This document shows positions 53,356 to 64,000 of a stretch of DNA of 64,000 bases, piece after piece. Position numbers and translations under genes: made by a program. Under the pieces are notes generated by a model. It was not told where the DNA came from. It did no database searches and saw only the letters and a program-made list of their open reading frames with translations. Origin of the DNA: Streptococcus anginosus (GTDB taxonomy: Bacteria; Bacillota; Bacilli; Lactobacillales; Streptococcaceae); NCBI RefSeq assembly GCF_001697145.1, contig NZ_CP012719.1, positions 73,501-137,500 on the forward strand, written 5' to 3'. Numbering within the stretch: the stretch's first letter is position 1; every line of letters starts with the position of its first letter.

Positions 53356-53823
53356 ATGGAACAACAAAATATCAGTCAGGCAGAATGGCAAGTTATGCGT
53401 GTTTTGTGGGCGTATCCTCATAGCAGAAGTACTGAGGTGGTGGAGCGTTTAGAAGCTGATTTCGATTGGAAACCGGCTACTGTCAAAACCTTGCTGAATC
53501 GCCTGAAGACCAAAGAGTTTATTTCAATGGAAAAGATTGAGGGCAAGTTTTACTATGATGCTCTGATCTTAGAAGATGAGCATTTGGAAAATAGTTGGCG
53601 GACCTTACTTGACAATATGTGCAATACCAAGCATGGTGATTTAGTGATTTCAATACTAGAAAGCAATCAATTCAGTCAAACGGATTTGTCCCGAATCTTG
53701 GATGTTGTAAAAGAAAAGCAAGTTCAAGCACCGAAGACGATTCAGTGCAATTGTCCACCAGGTCAGTGTACTTGTGGCGCGCATTGTCAAGATGAAACGA
53801 ATCAATCTAAAATGGCGGAGTAA
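53356..53823 (+). CDS. copY: Copper-responsive repressor CopY
   Basis: The 155-residue protein belongs to the BlaI/MecI family. It has an N-terminal winged helix (SQAEWQVMRVLWAYP) and the C-terminal copper/zinc motif CxCx4CxC at Cys131, 133, 138 and 140, with an extra Cys144. Copper displaces zinc and releases the repressor. It heads the copYAZ operon. Confidence 0.96.
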   Translation: MEQQNISQAEWQVMRVLWAYPHSRSTEVVERLEADFDWKPATVKTLLNRLKTKEFISMEKIEGKFYYDALILEDEHLENSWRTLLDNMCNTKHGDLVISILESNQFSQTDLSRILDVVKEKQVQAPKTIQCNCPPGQCTCGAHCQDETNQSKMAE

Positions 53824-53826
53824 GAA

Positions 53827-56079
53827 ATGGAAAAAGACAAAAAAGAGTATAAATTATTCGGCATGACCTGTGCAGCTTGCGCGATGACCATTGAAATGGC
53901 AGTCAAGGAACTTCCAACGGTTGAGGAAGCTACGGTGAACTTGGCGACGGAAAAATTGACAGTTTTTCCAAAAGAAGGATTTGCAAGCGAGCAAGTCTTA
54001 GAGGCTGTGAAAGAAGCAGGTTACCAAGCGGTAGAAAAAGGGGAACAAAAGCAGTCGGATTATGCAAAACAGGCTGCAGAGAAAGAAGAAACCGTGCGCA
54101 AAATGGCGCGTCAGATTTGGTTTGCGGCAGGAGCGACCGTGCCACTCCTCTATATTTCAATGGGGAGCATGATTGGCTTGCCGTTGCCCTCCTTTTTAGG
54201 TCACATGACGCATCCCATTGCCTTTGTATTGGCGCAGTTTTTCCTTACTTTGCCAGCGATTTGGGTTGGTCGTGGTTTTTATGTACGTGGTTTTCGGAAT
54301 TTGGCAAAACGTCATCCGAACATGGATAGTTTGATTGCCGTAGGAACGAGTGCAGCCTTTCTGTATAGTTTGTACTCGGTCGTTCAAGTTTTACTGGGGC
54401 ATCATACTTTTGTACACCAGTTGTATTTTGAATCAGTTGGTGTGATTATCACTCTTGTTTTACTGGGGAAATATCTGGAGGCCAATGCCAAGGGACGAAC
54501 TTCGCAAGCGATTCAAAGTTTGATGAGTTTGGTGCCCAATCAAGCAACGGTTATTCGTTATGGCGAAGTCGTCACAATTGATACAGAAGACATCAAGGTT
54601 GGAGACATTGTACGGATCAAACCGGGAGAACGTATGCCAGTAGACGGTGTGGTTATCTCTGGACAAACCTATGTAGATGAGTCCATGATGACAGGTGAAA
54701 GTGTTCCTGTTGAAAAAAACATCGGAGATGTGATTACCAGTGCCACTATGAATCAAACGGGTTCTATTGACTATGAAGCAACTAAAGTCGGTTCGGACAC
54801 AACCTTAGCTCAGATTGTTCATTTGGTAGAGGAAGCGCAAGGCTCGAAAGCGCCTATTGCGGCTATGGCAGATAAGATCTCGCTCTACTTTGTACCAATC
54901 GTCTTGGGCTTGGCAGTTTTAGCAGTTCTGTTGTGGTACTTTCTGGCAGGAGAAAGCCTGCAATTCTCACTTTCTATCTTTATTGCGGTATTGGTTATCG
55001 CTTGTCCCTGCGCGCTTGGGCTAGCAACTCCGACGGCTATTATGGTAGGCACAGGAAAGGGTGCTGAAAATGGCGTCTTGATTAAGTCGGGACAGGCTCT
55101 TGAAGCGGCTCATTTGGTAGAAGTTGTCGTTCTGGATAAGACAGGTACGATTACCGAAGGGAAACCAAGTTTGACGGATGTGTTGACTTTTGGTGATGTC
55201 ACACGGGAGGAATTGCTACATTTGCTTGCAAGTAGTGAGCAACATTCAGAACATCCATTGGCGGTAGCAATTTTGGAAGCCGCTCAAGATGAAGTCGTAT
55301 CTTTGGCACCGGTAACGGATTTCCAAGCAATCTCAGGTAAAGGGATTATAGCTCAAGTAAAAGCTCAAGAAATTTTAATCGGGAATGAAAGCTTGATGAG
55401 ACAATACCAAGTCGAGCTCGGAGAACATATCTCTGACTTGATTTCCTTATCTCATCAAGGAAAGACGGCCATGTTTGTCGCAGTAGATAAAAAGTTAGTC
55501 GGAATTACAGCAGTTGCTGATCCAATCAAAAAAAATAGCCGTAAAGCTATTGCTGAATTGCAAAAAATGGGCTTAGAAGTTGTGATGTTGACAGGGGACC
55601 GTGAGGAAACAGCTCAAGCTATCGCAAGAGAAGCTGGTGTCGATCAAGTGATTGCAGGAGTATTTCCAGACGGCAAAGCAGATGTCGTCAAGGATTTGCA
55701 AGTGCAGGGGGAAAAGGTTGCCATGGTGGGTGATGGAATCAATGATGCACCTGCTCTGGTGCAAGCTGAAGTCGGGATTGCTATTGGTTCTGGAACGGAT
55801 GTGGCTATTGACTCAGCCGACATTGTTTTGATGCACAGCGACCTTTTAGATGTGGTGACAGCCATTCGCCTCAGTCAGGCTACGATTAAAAATATCAAAG
55901 AAAATCTTTTCTGGGCTTTTGCCTACAATACCTTAGGAATACCAATCGCAATGGGTCTTTTATATGTATTTGGCGGTCCGCTGCTCAATCCTATGCTAGC
56001 CGGTCTTGCCATGAGCTTTAGCTCGGTTTCTGTCGTCACCAATGCGCTGCGTTTACGGCGCTTTAAAATAGAATCATAA
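53827..56079 (+). CDS. copA: Copper-exporting P-type ATPase
   Basis: The 750-residue P1B ATPase has one N-terminal heavy-metal domain with GMTCAAC (Cys15, Cys18), membrane CPC (residues 393-395), phosphorylation site DKTGT (Asp437), MTGES, SEHPLA and [10 protein letters not shown]. All catalytic motifs are intact. It exports Cu+ and protects against copper toxicity. It starts 3 bp after the copY stop. Confidence 0.97.
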   Translation: MEKDKKEYKLFGMTCAACAMTIEMAVKELPTVEEATVNLATEKLTVFPKEGFASEQVLEAVKEAGYQAVEKGEQKQSDYAKQAAEKEETVRKMARQIWFAAGATVPLLYISMGSMIGLPLPSFLGHMTHPIAFVLAQFFLTLPAIWVGRGFYVRGFRNLAKRHPNMDSLIAVGTSAAFLYSLYSVVQVLLGHHTFVHQLYFESVGVIITLVLLGKYLEANAKGRTSQAIQSLMSLVPNQATVIRYGEVVTIDTEDIKVGDIVRIKPGERMPVDGVVISGQTYVDESMMTGESVPVEKNIGDVITSATMNQTGSIDYEATKVGSDTTLAQIVHLVEEAQGSKAPIAAMADKISLYFVPIVLGLAVLAVLLWYFLAGESLQFSLSIFIAVLVIACPCALGLATPTAIMVGTGKGAENGVLIKSGQALEAAHLVEVVVLDKTGTITEGKPSLTDVLTFGDVTREELLHLLASSEQHSEHPLAVAILEAAQDEVVSLAPVTDFQAISGKGIIAQVKAQEILIGNESLMRQYQVELGEHISDLISLSHQGKTAMFVAVDKKLVGITAVADPIKKNSRKAIAELQKMGLEVVMLTGDREETAQAIAREAGVDQVIAGVFPDGKADVVKDLQVQGEKVAMVGDGINDAPALVQAEVGIAIGSGTDVAIDSADIVLMHSDLLDVVTAIRLSQATIKNIKENLFWAFAYNTLGIPIAMGLLYVFGGPLLNPMLAGLAMSFSSVSVVTNALRLRRFKIES

Positions 56080-56091
56080 AAGGAGTTCATC

Positions 56092-56301
56092 ATGAAACAA
56101 ATTGTTACTTTAGAAAATATATCTTGCCAAAATTGCGTGAAGCATGTCACCGAGCACTTCCTAAAATTGGAAGGTGTATCGGACGTTCAAATTGATTTAG
56201 ATACAAAGGTTGCGACTGTAACCACCAATCATGCATACAGTGCAGAAGATTATCAAGTTACTCTGGCTAAAACGATTTATAAAGTTGTTAATGTTGCATA
56301 A
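56092..56301 (+). CDS. copZ: Copper chaperone CopZ
   Basis: The 69-residue ferredoxin-fold protein has the metal-binding ISCQNC (Cys12, Cys15). It carries Cu+ to CopA or CopY. AAAGGAG lies 8 bp before the ATG, 12 bp after copA. It ends the operon. Confidence 0.94.
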   Translation: MKQIVTLENISCQNCVKHVTEHFLKLEGVSDVQIDLDTKVATVTTNHAYSAEDYQVTLAKTIYKVVNVA

Positions 56302-56583
56302 AAAATGAGGCTGGGCAAAAAGTGTCCCAGCTTCTATTAGAATTAGTAATAAACGAATAACGCAGCTTCAACAATTCACTGAATTGTTGAAGGCGGGAAA
56401 TCAGCCTTGCACAGCAAGCCACTATGATTGCTTAAAGCACTGCTTTGAGGTGGCAGATAAAACTTGCGAAGCAAGTATCCAAGCTGTTCGCTTTTCCAGC
56501 TCGGAAGAGCACATAATTACCCTTGCGGGGGTGGACCACGAACTAAAAATCGAAAATTTTTAGTTCTGTTCCACTCCCATTAT
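56302..56583 (-). repeat. Dispersed intergenic repeat, copy C, with stacked hairpins
   Basis: The 285-bp gap between the converging copZ and rluD genes contains a first hairpin (AGGCTGGG 56308-56315 with CCCAGCTT 56326-56333). A perfect 12-bp stem follows (CTTCAACAATTC 56366-56377 with GAATTGTTGAAG 56381-56392). The block shared with copy B comes next: AACTTGCGAAGCAAGTA, then AGCTCGGAAGAGC. Last is a long hairpin with GAACTAAAAAT (56540-56550) pairing ATTTTTAGTTC (56556-56566). No gene is seen. Confidence 0.7.
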
Positions 56584-56586
56584 TTT

Positions 56587-57447
56587 TTAAATCAATCCTT
56601 TCTCAAAGCTTTGAGAGCTGACTTCAACACTAATTTTTTCAAGCGTAAAAGGATGTGTGAAAGTTAAACGATGAGCATGAAGCATGAGACGCTTTGCTTT
56701 TTGCGGATTGTACAATGGATCGCCGATAATGGGGTATCCATGATGAGCAAGGTGTACACGGATTTGATGAGTTCGCCCAGTTTTAAGTTGACAGCTGACG
56801 AGCGTCTTGTTTTCAAATTCTTTTAGCTTTGAGATATGGGTCTCAGCGTATTGACCATTTTTGTTATCCACTAGCCGTTTTCGCCGATCGTGACGGTCAC
56901 GCCCGATTTTATCTGTATAGATTTGACGTTTTTGGGGAAATGCTCCTTGTACCAAAGCCCAATATTCGCGCGAAATTTCCTTGTTTTCTAGCAATCGATT
57001 TAAAATTGGCAAGATAAAAGGATTCTTCGCAAAAAGAACAGCTCCGCTTGTTTCCTTGTCTAAGCGATGAACGACATAGCAAGTATTTCCAACATAAGCA
57101 GAGACATGATTTAAAAGTGCCAGCTCCGTTGGTTCATTGGCATGTGTTTTCATGCCTTCGGGTTTGTTGACGATGGTGATGTGTTCATCTTGGTATAATT
57201 CTTCCACCAGACTAGCATTTCCCATGAGAATGGATTTCTGTGGATAATCTTCTTCGTCAAAGATTAAAGTAATCACATCAGCTGGATGAACCTGACTTTG
57301 CCAGTTGATGGGGTGTTGGTTTACAAGGACGTGTTTTTTAATGCGCAGAAAATGGCGAATCTTTCGTGGAATCAAAAAATGTTCTTCCAGTAGCTCTTTG
57401 ACTGTCATCTCTGGCAAACCTTGTGGAATCGTAATCGTAAATTGCAT
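56587..57447 (-). CDS. rluD: RluD-like 23S rRNA pseudouridine synthase
   Basis: The protein has 286 residues from the ATG at 57447. An S4-like N-terminal domain is followed by the RluA-family catalytic core, with VVHRLDKETSGAVLFAK (catalytic Asp in HRLDKETSG) and TGRTHQIRVHLAHHGYPIIGDPLY. The ATG has no ribosome binding site but lies 6 nt after an extended -10 (TGTTACAAT on the minus strand), so the mRNA may be leaderless. A TTG further upstream (57504) is less likely. The same neighbourhood (pbp2a, rpmG, secE, nusG) is known in pneumococcus. Confidence 0.92.
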   Translation of the reverse strand: MQFTITIPQGLPEMTVKELLEEHFLIPRKIRHFLRIKKHVLVNQHPINWQSQVHPADVITLIFDEEDYPQKSILMGNASLVEELYQDEHITIVNKPEGMKTHANEPTELALLNHVSAYVGNTCYVVHRLDKETSGAVLFAKNPFILPILNRLLENKEISREYWALVQGAFPQKRQIYTDKIGRDRHDRRKRLVDNKNGQYAETHISKLKEFENKTLVSCQLKTGRTHQIRVHLAHHGYPIIGDPLYNPQKAKRLMLHAHRLTFTHPFTLEKISVEVSSQSFEKGLI

Positions 57448-57584
57448 ATAGTTATTGTAACAAAATAGCCGATGATTGAAAATAACCAGCTCGAGATTAA
57501 ACAATTTCTTAAAGTTTTCTAAACTAAACGCCTGATAAGAAGTCCTTTCTTGTCTGGATATGGAGAAGGTGATAGAATAAAGAT

Positions 57585-59804
57585 ATGAAAAAATTAAATG
57601 AATTATTTGAAATAGTAGTGAATCATTTTAAAAAGGAAAGTCCTGAACGAGAGTATCATGAAGCGGCAGAGGTTGAAGAATCTGAGCTGCATTTGAGCCG
57701 GTCTGGGAAAAGTCGGAAAAAGCCGATTTCTCAACACCCATTTCGTCGATTTTGGCGTCGCTATCACCTGACGAAGATTGTCTTAATTTTGGGACTTGGT
57801 TTTGGTTTGGTGACAGGAGGTTATCTCTTTTATGTTGCCAAATCCACTAATGTGAATGATTTGCAGAATGCTTTGAAAGCAACGACATCTATTTATGATA
57901 AGGACGGCAAAAAAGCTGGAAGTTTGTCAGGGCAAAAGGGAACTTATGTAGAATTGTCCCAGATTAGCCCGAATTTGCAACATGCTGTCATTGCGACAGA
58001 AGACCGTTCCTTTTATAAAAATAGTGGTATTAACTACGGTCGTTTTATCATGGCGATTTTGACAGCGGGACGTTCTGGTGGTGGTTCTACCATTACACAA
58101 CAATTAGCCAAAAATGCTTACTTATCTCAGGATCAGACCATTGAGCGGAAAGCAAAGGAATTTTTCCTCGCCTTGGAATTAACCAAGAAATATAGTAAAA
58201 ATCAGATTCTCACCATGTACCTCAATAATTCTTATTTCGGGAATGGTGTGTGGGGAGTAGAAGATGCTTCTAAAAAATATTTCGGCGTATCTGCTAGCCA
58301 GCTGACACTAGATCAAGCAGCTACCTTAGCAGGAATGCTTAAAGGACCTGAGCTATACAATCCCATTGCTTCTATCAAAAATGCAACCAATCGGCGCAAT
58401 ACCGTTCTGCAAAATATGGTAGCTGCTGGCTATATCAATCAAGCAACAGCCAATCAGGCAGCAGCGAATGGTTTGGGCAGTCAATTGGTAGATGCTTACA
58501 CAGGAAAATCGGCAGATTATCGCTATCCGTCTTACTTTGATGCGGTTATCAATGAAGCAGTTCGAGATTATGGTTTGACAGAAGCCGATATTGTTAATAA
58601 CGGCTATCGTATTTACACGGAGCTAGATCAGAATTACCAAGCTAGCATGCAAGTCATCTATGATCGCGAAGATTTATTCCCGCAAGCAGCCGATGGGACA
58701 AGAGCCCAATCGGGTAGTGTAGCGCTTGACCCTAAAACTGGAGGTGTTCGCGCGCTTGTCGGGCAAATCAATAGTACGAGTGCCAATTTCAGAAGTTTTA
58801 ACTATGCTACACAATCTTCAAGAAGCCCTGGCTCGACTATTAAGCCCTTGGCGGTTTACAGCCCTGCAGTTGCAGCAGGTTGGTCCATCAATAAAGAGTT
58901 GGACAATAGCACAACGACTTACGGAAATTACACCGTGAACAACTATGGTGGGATTCAATCCAGTCCGACTGTGCCAATGTATCAGGCTTTAGCGCAATCC
59001 TTAAATATTCCAGCGGTTGCTGCTGCTAATGAATTGGGACTGAAAAAAGTTTTTGAATATGGTAAAAAATTTGGCTTGAATATGGATAAAGTGGATCAGA
59101 CTCTTGGGGTGGCTCTCGGCAGTGGCGTAACAACCAATCCGCTACAAATGGCACAAGCCTACTCGACTTTTGCCAATAATGGTGTTATGAATGATGCTCA
59201 TTTGATTACCAAAATCGAAAATGCTAGTGGACAAGTAGTCAAAACTCATAAATCAACTTCAACGCGAGTGCTTAACCGCTCAACAACAGAAAAAATGACG
59301 AGTATGATGCTGGGAACATTTACCAATGGTACGGGTGTTTATGCGGCTCCTTACGGCTATGATATGGCTGGGAAGACAGGAACGACAGAGACTGACTTTA
59401 ACCCAGATTTATCAGGAGATCAATGGGTTATTGGTTACACGCCAGATGTGGTGATTAGTCAGTGGCTAGGTTTCCCAAAGACTGATGAAAATCATTATCT
59501 GACAGGCACTAGTGCCAATGAAGCTTCAGCTATTTTCCGAAGTGTGGCAAATAGTATCCTACCGTACACAAATGGTACGAAGTTTGGTGACGAAAATGCC
59601 TATGCAAAAAATGGCATTGCACCGGTTGATACGAATGGTACAAATGATACTGCAAATCAAAGTAACAATAATTCAGATATTTTGAAAGATGTGCAAGATA
59701 AAGCCAAGAATTTAGTTGACCAAGCTAAGAAAGCAATTGACGATGCTAAGATTCCTGAAAAAGCACAGAATCTTTGGGACACGGTTAAGAGTTGGTTCCA
59801 ATAG
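57585..59804 (+). CDS. pbp2a: Class A penicillin-binding protein 2a
   Basis: The 739-residue bifunctional enzyme has a cytoplasmic N-terminus (1-60) and a membrane helix (about 62-85). The GT51 glycosyltransferase has catalytic EDRSFY (Glu139) and GGSTITQQLAKN. The transpeptidase has STIK (Ser417), SLN and KTGTT motifs. The tail is charged and helical. It polymerises and cross-links peptidoglycan. The N-terminal cytoplasmic part is long and charged, like the region regulated by MacP in pneumococcus. Confidence 0.96.
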   Translation: MKKLNELFEIVVNHFKKESPEREYHEAAEVEESELHLSRSGKSRKKPISQHPFRRFWRRYHLTKIVLILGLGFGLVTGGYLFYVAKSTNVNDLQNALKATTSIYDKDGKKAGSLSGQKGTYVELSQISPNLQHAVIATEDRSFYKNSGINYGRFIMAILTAGRSGGGSTITQQLAKNAYLSQDQTIERKAKEFFLALELTKKYSKNQILTMYLNNSYFGNGVWGVEDASKKYFGVSASQLTLDQAATLAGMLKGPELYNPIASIKNATNRRNTVLQNMVAAGYINQATANQAAANGLGSQLVDAYTGKSADYRYPSYFDAVINEAVRDYGLTEADIVNNGYRIYTELDQNYQASMQVIYDREDLFPQAADGTRAQSGSVALDPKTGGVRALVGQINSTSANFRSFNYATQSSRSPGSTIKPLAVYSPAVAAGWSINKELDNSTTTYGNYTVNNYGGIQSSPTVPMYQALAQSLNIPAVAAANELGLKKVFEYGKKFGLNMDKVDQTLGVALGSGVTTNPLQMAQAYSTFANNGVMNDAHLITKIENASGQVVKTHKSTSTRVLNRSTTEKMTSMMLGTFTNGTGVYAAPYGYDMAGKTGTTETDFNPDLSGDQWVIGYTPDVVISQWLGFPKTDENHYLTGTSANEASAIFRSVANSILPYTNGTKFGDENAYAKNGIAPVDTNGTNDTANQSNNNSDILKDVQDKAKNLVDQAKKAIDDAKIPEKAQNLWDTVKSWFQ

Positions 59805-59853
59805 ACTTGTCAAAAACGGGCTTTCCTGATATAATAAACAAGATGGAGGCGTT

Positions 59854-60006
59854 ATGGCACTAAAAAAAGCGAGTCTGGCGTGCACGGTTTGTGGATCGAG
59901 AAACTATTCAATCAAATTGAGTAGTACGCCAAAACCAAAACGTCTGGAAGTAAATAAATATTGTAAGCATTGCAGTAAATATACGATTCATAAAGAAACT
60001 AGATAG
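59854..60006 (+). CDS. rpmG: Ribosomal protein L33
   Basis: A 50-residue protein: begins [18 protein letters not shown] and has a second pair CKHC, so it is the four-cysteine, zinc-binding form. GATGGAGGC precedes the ATG. It is followed 9 bp later by secE. Confidence 0.95.
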   Translation: MALKKASLACTVCGSRNYSIKLSSTPKPKRLEVNKYCKHCSKYTIHKETR

Positions 60007-60015
60007 GAGAAAGTT

Positions 60016-60192
60016 GTGAAATTCATTAAAGATACATTTCAAGTATTAAAAGATACAACTTGGCCAACTAGAAAGCAAAGCTGGGTAGATTTTATCTCAG
60101 TTATGGAATACACAGCTTTCTTTGTCGTCATTATTTATCTTTTCGACTTACTTGTCACAAGAGGTTTGGTACGATTGTTAAATATCTTTTAA
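60016..60192 (+). CDS. secE: Preprotein translocase subunit SecE
   Basis: A 58-residue protein with GTG start and AGGAGAAAG upstream. It has the SecE signature VLKDTTWPTRKQSW and a single membrane helix (AFFVVIIYLFDLLV). It stabilises SecY in the translocon. Confidence 0.95.
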   Translation: MKFIKDTFQVLKDTTWPTRKQSWVDFISVMEYTAFFVVIIYLFDLLVTRGLVRLLNIF

Positions 60193-60197
60193 ATTTT

Positions 60198-60232
60198 AGC
60201 CTGCTTGTTGTTTTATCAAGTAGGCTTTTATC
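60198..60232 (+). terminator. Terminator after secE
   Basis: AGCCTGCTTG (60198-60207) pairs with CAAGTAGGCT (60217-60226), one mismatch, with a T-rich tail. It separates secE from a distinct nusG promoter. Confidence 0.8.
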
Positions 60233-60278
60233 TTTTATTATAAAAATAGTAGTAAAAAGATGGCATTTGCTATTTTTG

Positions 60279-60324
60279 TGGTATAATAGGGCTAGAAAAG
60301 AAACCGAAGCCCTCAGGCTTTTTT
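60279..60324 (+). promoter_or_regulatory. nusG promoter with very early leader hairpin
   Basis: An extended -10, TGGTATAAT (60279-60287), is followed about 20 nt later by AAGCC-CTCA-GGCTT (60307-60320) and six T (60319-60324). This is a minimal terminator-like structure in the leader of nusG. It may attenuate nusG transcription. Confidence 0.6.
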
Positions 60325-60343
60325 ATTTAGGAAAGGAAGAACG

Positions 60344-60880
60344 ATGGACAGTTTTGATAAAGGCTGGTTTGTCTTGCAGACATACTCAGGATATGAAAAT
60401 AAAGTAAAAGAAAATCTTTTACAACGTGCACAAACCTATAATATGTTGGAAAATATTTTGCGCGTAGAAATTCCAACGCAAACGGTACAAGTGGAGAAAA
60501 ACGGAAAAACCAAAGAAGTTGAAGAAAATCGTTTCCCAGGTTACGTCTTGGTAGAAATGGTGATGACAGACGAAGCATGGTTTGTCGTACGGAACACACC
60601 AAACGTAACAGGCTTTGTCGGCTCACATGGAAACCGCTCTAAACCAACACCACTTTTGGAAGAGGAAATTCGCCAAATCTTGATTTCAATGGGACAAACC
60701 GTTCAAGAATTTGATATTGATGTGAAAGTTGGCGATACCGTACGTATCATTGACGGCGCTTTTGCAGATTATACGGGTAAAATCACCGAAATTGACAACA
60801 ACAAAGTGAAGATGATTATTTCGCTATTCGGAAATGATACAGTTGCCGAAGTAAATCTGAACCAAATTGCTGAATTATAA
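60344..60880 (+). CDS. nusG: Transcription termination/antitermination factor NusG
   Basis: The 178-residue protein has an N-terminal NGN domain (GWFVLQTYSGYENKVKENL; FPGYVLVEMVMTDEAW) and a C-terminal KOW domain (VKVGDTVRIIDGAFADYTGKI-like, residues about 125-178). It binds RNA polymerase and influences pausing and termination. AGGAAAGGAAG lies upstream of the ATG. Confidence 0.97.
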   Translation: MDSFDKGWFVLQTYSGYENKVKENLLQRAQTYNMLENILRVEIPTQTVQVEKNGKTKEVEENRFPGYVLVEMVMTDEAWFVVRNTPNVTGFVGSHGNRSKPTPLLEEEIRQILISMGQTVQEFDIDVKVGDTVRIIDGAFADYTGKITEIDNNKVKMIISLFGNDTVAEVNLNQIAEL

Positions 60881-60881
60881 T

Positions 60882-60934
60882 AAAAAGTGAGCTAGAAATC
60901 AATTTTTATAGTTATTGGTTTAGCTCACTTTTTG
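60882..60934 (+). terminator. nusG terminator
   Basis: AAAAAGTGAGCTA (60882-60894) pairs with TAGCTCACTTTTT (60921-60933), a perfect 13-bp stem. Confidence 0.92.
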
Positions 60935-61035
60935 TACTATTTTGATGAAAAATAAACTCTTGTTGAAAATGTTTGTCTCAAATTCACCCACCAATTTTAT
61001 TATATTTGACCTAATTTAACCGAACAAAAAAATAA

Positions 61036-61059
61036 AAAAGCCCGATTTTACGGGCTTTT
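61036..61059 (-). terminator. Terminator downstream of tRNA-Cys
   Basis: AAAAGCCCG (61036-61044) pairs with CGGGCTTTT (61051-61059). The A-rich left flank becomes a T run on the minus strand, fitting termination of the tRNA-Cys transcript. Confidence 0.85.
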
Positions 61060-61093
61060 CATTCGGTTAATTCCTGTTAAATCAGGTTACGGA

Positions 61094-61164
61094 AGGCGGT
61101 AGACGGATTTGAACCGACGATCAAGCTTTTGCAGAGCCGTGCCTTACCACTTGGCTATACCGCC
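61094..61164 (-). tRNA. tRNA-Cys (anticodon GCA)
   Basis: A 71-nt cloverleaf on the minus strand: acceptor GGCGGTA with TACCGCC, D arm GCC/GGC, anticodon loop CTGCAAA, and T arm with GGTTCAAAT. CCA is not encoded. The anticodon stem has one mismatch at its base. It is not part of the rRNA operon, which points the other way. Confidence 0.93.
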
Positions 61165-61179
61165 ACAACGTTTATTATT

Positions 61180-61479
61180 TTATCCTAAAAAATCGTTTTC
61201 GTCAAGAGTGGAGATTGGTTTCTCTTTGTAAAATTTTAGTGTTTTCCGATTAAATTTAATCATTAAAGTGGTGAAATTATCATTTTGATAAGCCGAAGAA
61301 AAGTTTGGATTGATAGTTTTTCTTGCTTTAGTTAAGATAGCAATAAGATAAACTTGTTTAGCTGAATCAACTAGCTTCAAAAATATCAGCCACCATCTTC
61401 CTAAAAGTAAAGAAGTCATAAGTTGATTTCCCGTTACTTGCTTCCTTTTTTTAATAATTGTATCCATCTCATATGACAT
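61180..61479 (-). CDS. Hypothetical small protein, weakly supported
   Basis: A 99-residue frame on the minus strand upstream of the tRNA-Cys gene, with one hydrophobic segment (LLLGRWWLIFLKLVDSAKQVYLI region) and a lysine-rich C-terminus. No family is recognised and no convincing ribosome binding site precedes the ATG at 61479 or an in-frame ATG four codons on. It fills an otherwise empty gap but may be chance. Confidence 0.25.
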   Translation of the reverse strand: MSYEMDTIIKKRKQVTGNQLMTSLLLGRWWLIFLKLVDSAKQVYLIAILTKARKTINPNFSSAYQNDNFTTLMIKFNRKTLKFYKEKPISTLDENDFLG

Positions 61480-61599
61480 TTCTAAAAGTTAGAAGTTTAT
61501 ATTTTTTAGCCATGGGAACTTCTTCAACAAATAAATGTTTTCAGCTATCAATTTGGAAGAAAAAAGTTTAAGAAAAATAAAAAAAGATGAAAAAAGGTA

Positions 61600-61628
61600 T
61601 TGACAAGAAGAGAAGGAGGTGATATACT
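61600..61628 (+). promoter_or_regulatory. rRNA operon promoter
   Basis: TTGACA (61600-61605), a 17-bp spacer and TATACT (61623-61628). Leader sequence with a GTCGC/GCGAC hairpin follows before 16S. Confidence 0.85.
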
Positions 61629-61777
61629 AAGATAGTTGTCGCTTGAGGGGCGACAAAGACCTTTGAAAACTGAACAAGACGAACCAATGTGCAGGCGACT
61701 GTTTAAGAACAGTCCGTCAAACATTAAAAAGAAACAATAAATCTGTCAGTGACAGAAATGAGTGAGAGCTCAAACTT

Positions 61778-63338
<1,561 letters not shown>

Positions 63339-63388
63339 AAAAAACGGAAGCCATTGAGTTTGTCTTGTTTAGTTTTGAGAGGTCTTGT

Positions 63389-63461
63389 GGGGCCTTAGCT
63401 CAGCTGGGAGAGCGCCTGCTTTGCACGCAGGAGGTCAGCGGTTCGATCCCGCTAGGCTCCA
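63389..63461 (+). tRNA. tRNA-Ala (anticodon TGC) in the 16S-23S spacer
   Basis: A 73-nt cloverleaf: acceptor GGGGCCT with AGGCTCC, anticodon loop TTTGCAC, T arm with GGTTCGATC. CCA is not encoded. A single tRNA-Ala in this spacer is usual for streptococcal rrn operons. Confidence 0.97.
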
Positions 63462-63725
63462 TTAGGATAGAATCCTACTGAACTTAATAAAGAAGTGAAG
63501 TTGCATATGAGACTAACTTCTTAGGAAAAAAGATAAACTTCCTTGTGTTCGACGAACACAGCGTCAGTTTCCTATTTTTCTACAGAAGTTTTCGCAAGCG
63601 AACCGTCTCTTAATATCCTAAGATTAGCACATTGAAAATTGAATAACGATATCAAATAGTAACAAGAAAATAAACCGAAAACGCTGTGAATATTAATGAG
63701 TATATGACTGAGAGGTCAAAGATAA
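63462..63725 (+). other. 16S-23S internal transcribed spacer, distal part
   Basis: It contains no second tRNA. A palindromic hairpin GTGTTCGACGAACAC lies near 63547-63561, and other inverted segments are present that would form the processing stems before 23S. Confidence 0.7.
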
Positions 63726-64000
63726 GGTTAAGTTAGTAAGGGCGCACGGTGGATGCCTTGGCACTAGGAGCCGAAGAAGGACGTGACAAACGACGAAATG
63801 CCTTGGGGAGCTGTAAGTAAGCGTAGATCCAGGGATATCCGAATGGGGGAACCCAGCAGGTACTACCTGTTACCCATCTCTGTTAAGGAGATGAGGAGGA
63901 AGACGCAGTGAACTGAAACATCTAAGTAGCTGCAGGAAGAGAAAGCAAAAGCGATTGCCTGAGTAGCGGCGAGCGAAAGGGCAAGAGGGCAAACCGAGAA
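63726..64000 (+). rRNA. rrl: 23S ribosomal RNA, 5' part (runs off the window)
   Basis: It starts at GGTTAAGTTAGTAAGGGCGC followed by ACGGTGGATGCCTTGGCACTA, the conserved 5' end of 23S rRNA. Only the first 275 bases are in the window; 5S is not seen. Confidence 0.97.

Noticed and set aside
56464..56667. 67-codon plus-strand ORF in the gap after copZ
   Set aside because: It runs through repeat copy C hairpins and into the 3' end of rluD, with no ribosome binding site.
61567..61576. TTTAAG near the rRNA promoter as a second CiaR site
   Set aside because: Only one hexamer is present, with no repeat five bases away.

Overview
The window is chromosomal DNA of a Streptococcus. The evidence is a low-GC sequence with strong AGGAGG ribosome binding sites, a streptococcal 16S rRNA, a CiaR-type small RNA, LPXTG surface proteins with class C sortase, adcRCBA, copYAZ and the rluD-pbp2a-rpmG-secE-nusG block. 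I do not assign a species.

Layout. Positions 1-412 hold the end of a nucleotidyltransferase-like gene and a CiaR-dependent small RNA. Two insertion sequences (ISL3 family, then IS982 family) follow head to tail between 420 and 2801, with overlapping target duplications. They sit directly upstream of a three-gene pilus locus (2979-7876: large ancillary pilin with a SHIRT domain, backbone pilin, class C sortase). A phosphatase / MORN-protein / O-acetyltransferase operon comes next (8062-10719), then adhE and a second iron alcohol dehydrogenase with redox- and carbon-control sites. Decayed HAD and AraC gene fragments lie around these.

From 16134 to 23955 is a sialic acid / N-acetylmannosamine catabolic operon: nanE, ABC importer without an ATPase, YhcH-like protein, DUF624 protein, lyase and ROK kinase, closed by a convergent RpiR regulator. 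From 24243 to 33672 is a nine-subunit V-type ATPase operon whose c-ring subunit keeps the complete sodium site, with a GNAT gene inserted before subunit A. Housekeeping and accessory genes follow: thrC, MATE pump, HAD phosphatase, MarR regulator with a DUF1304 protein, mntH, a phasin-like protein and a UbiB kinase.

From 42147 to 49446 lie a TetR regulator and a 2084-residue cell-wall adhesin with thirteen FctA-type isopeptide domains. The same 17-bp palindrome (GTTTAC-N5-GTAAAC) lies between this regulator and adhesin and also upstream of the pilus promoter, which suggests shared control of two surface systems. The rest carries zinc uptake (adcRCBA), copper export (copYAZ), rluD, pbp2a, rpmG, secE and nusG. 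A tRNA-Cys and an rRNA operon (16S, tRNA-Ala, start of 23S) run off the right edge. A diverged dispersed repeat with strong hairpins occupies three intergenic gaps where genes, or gene remnants, converge.
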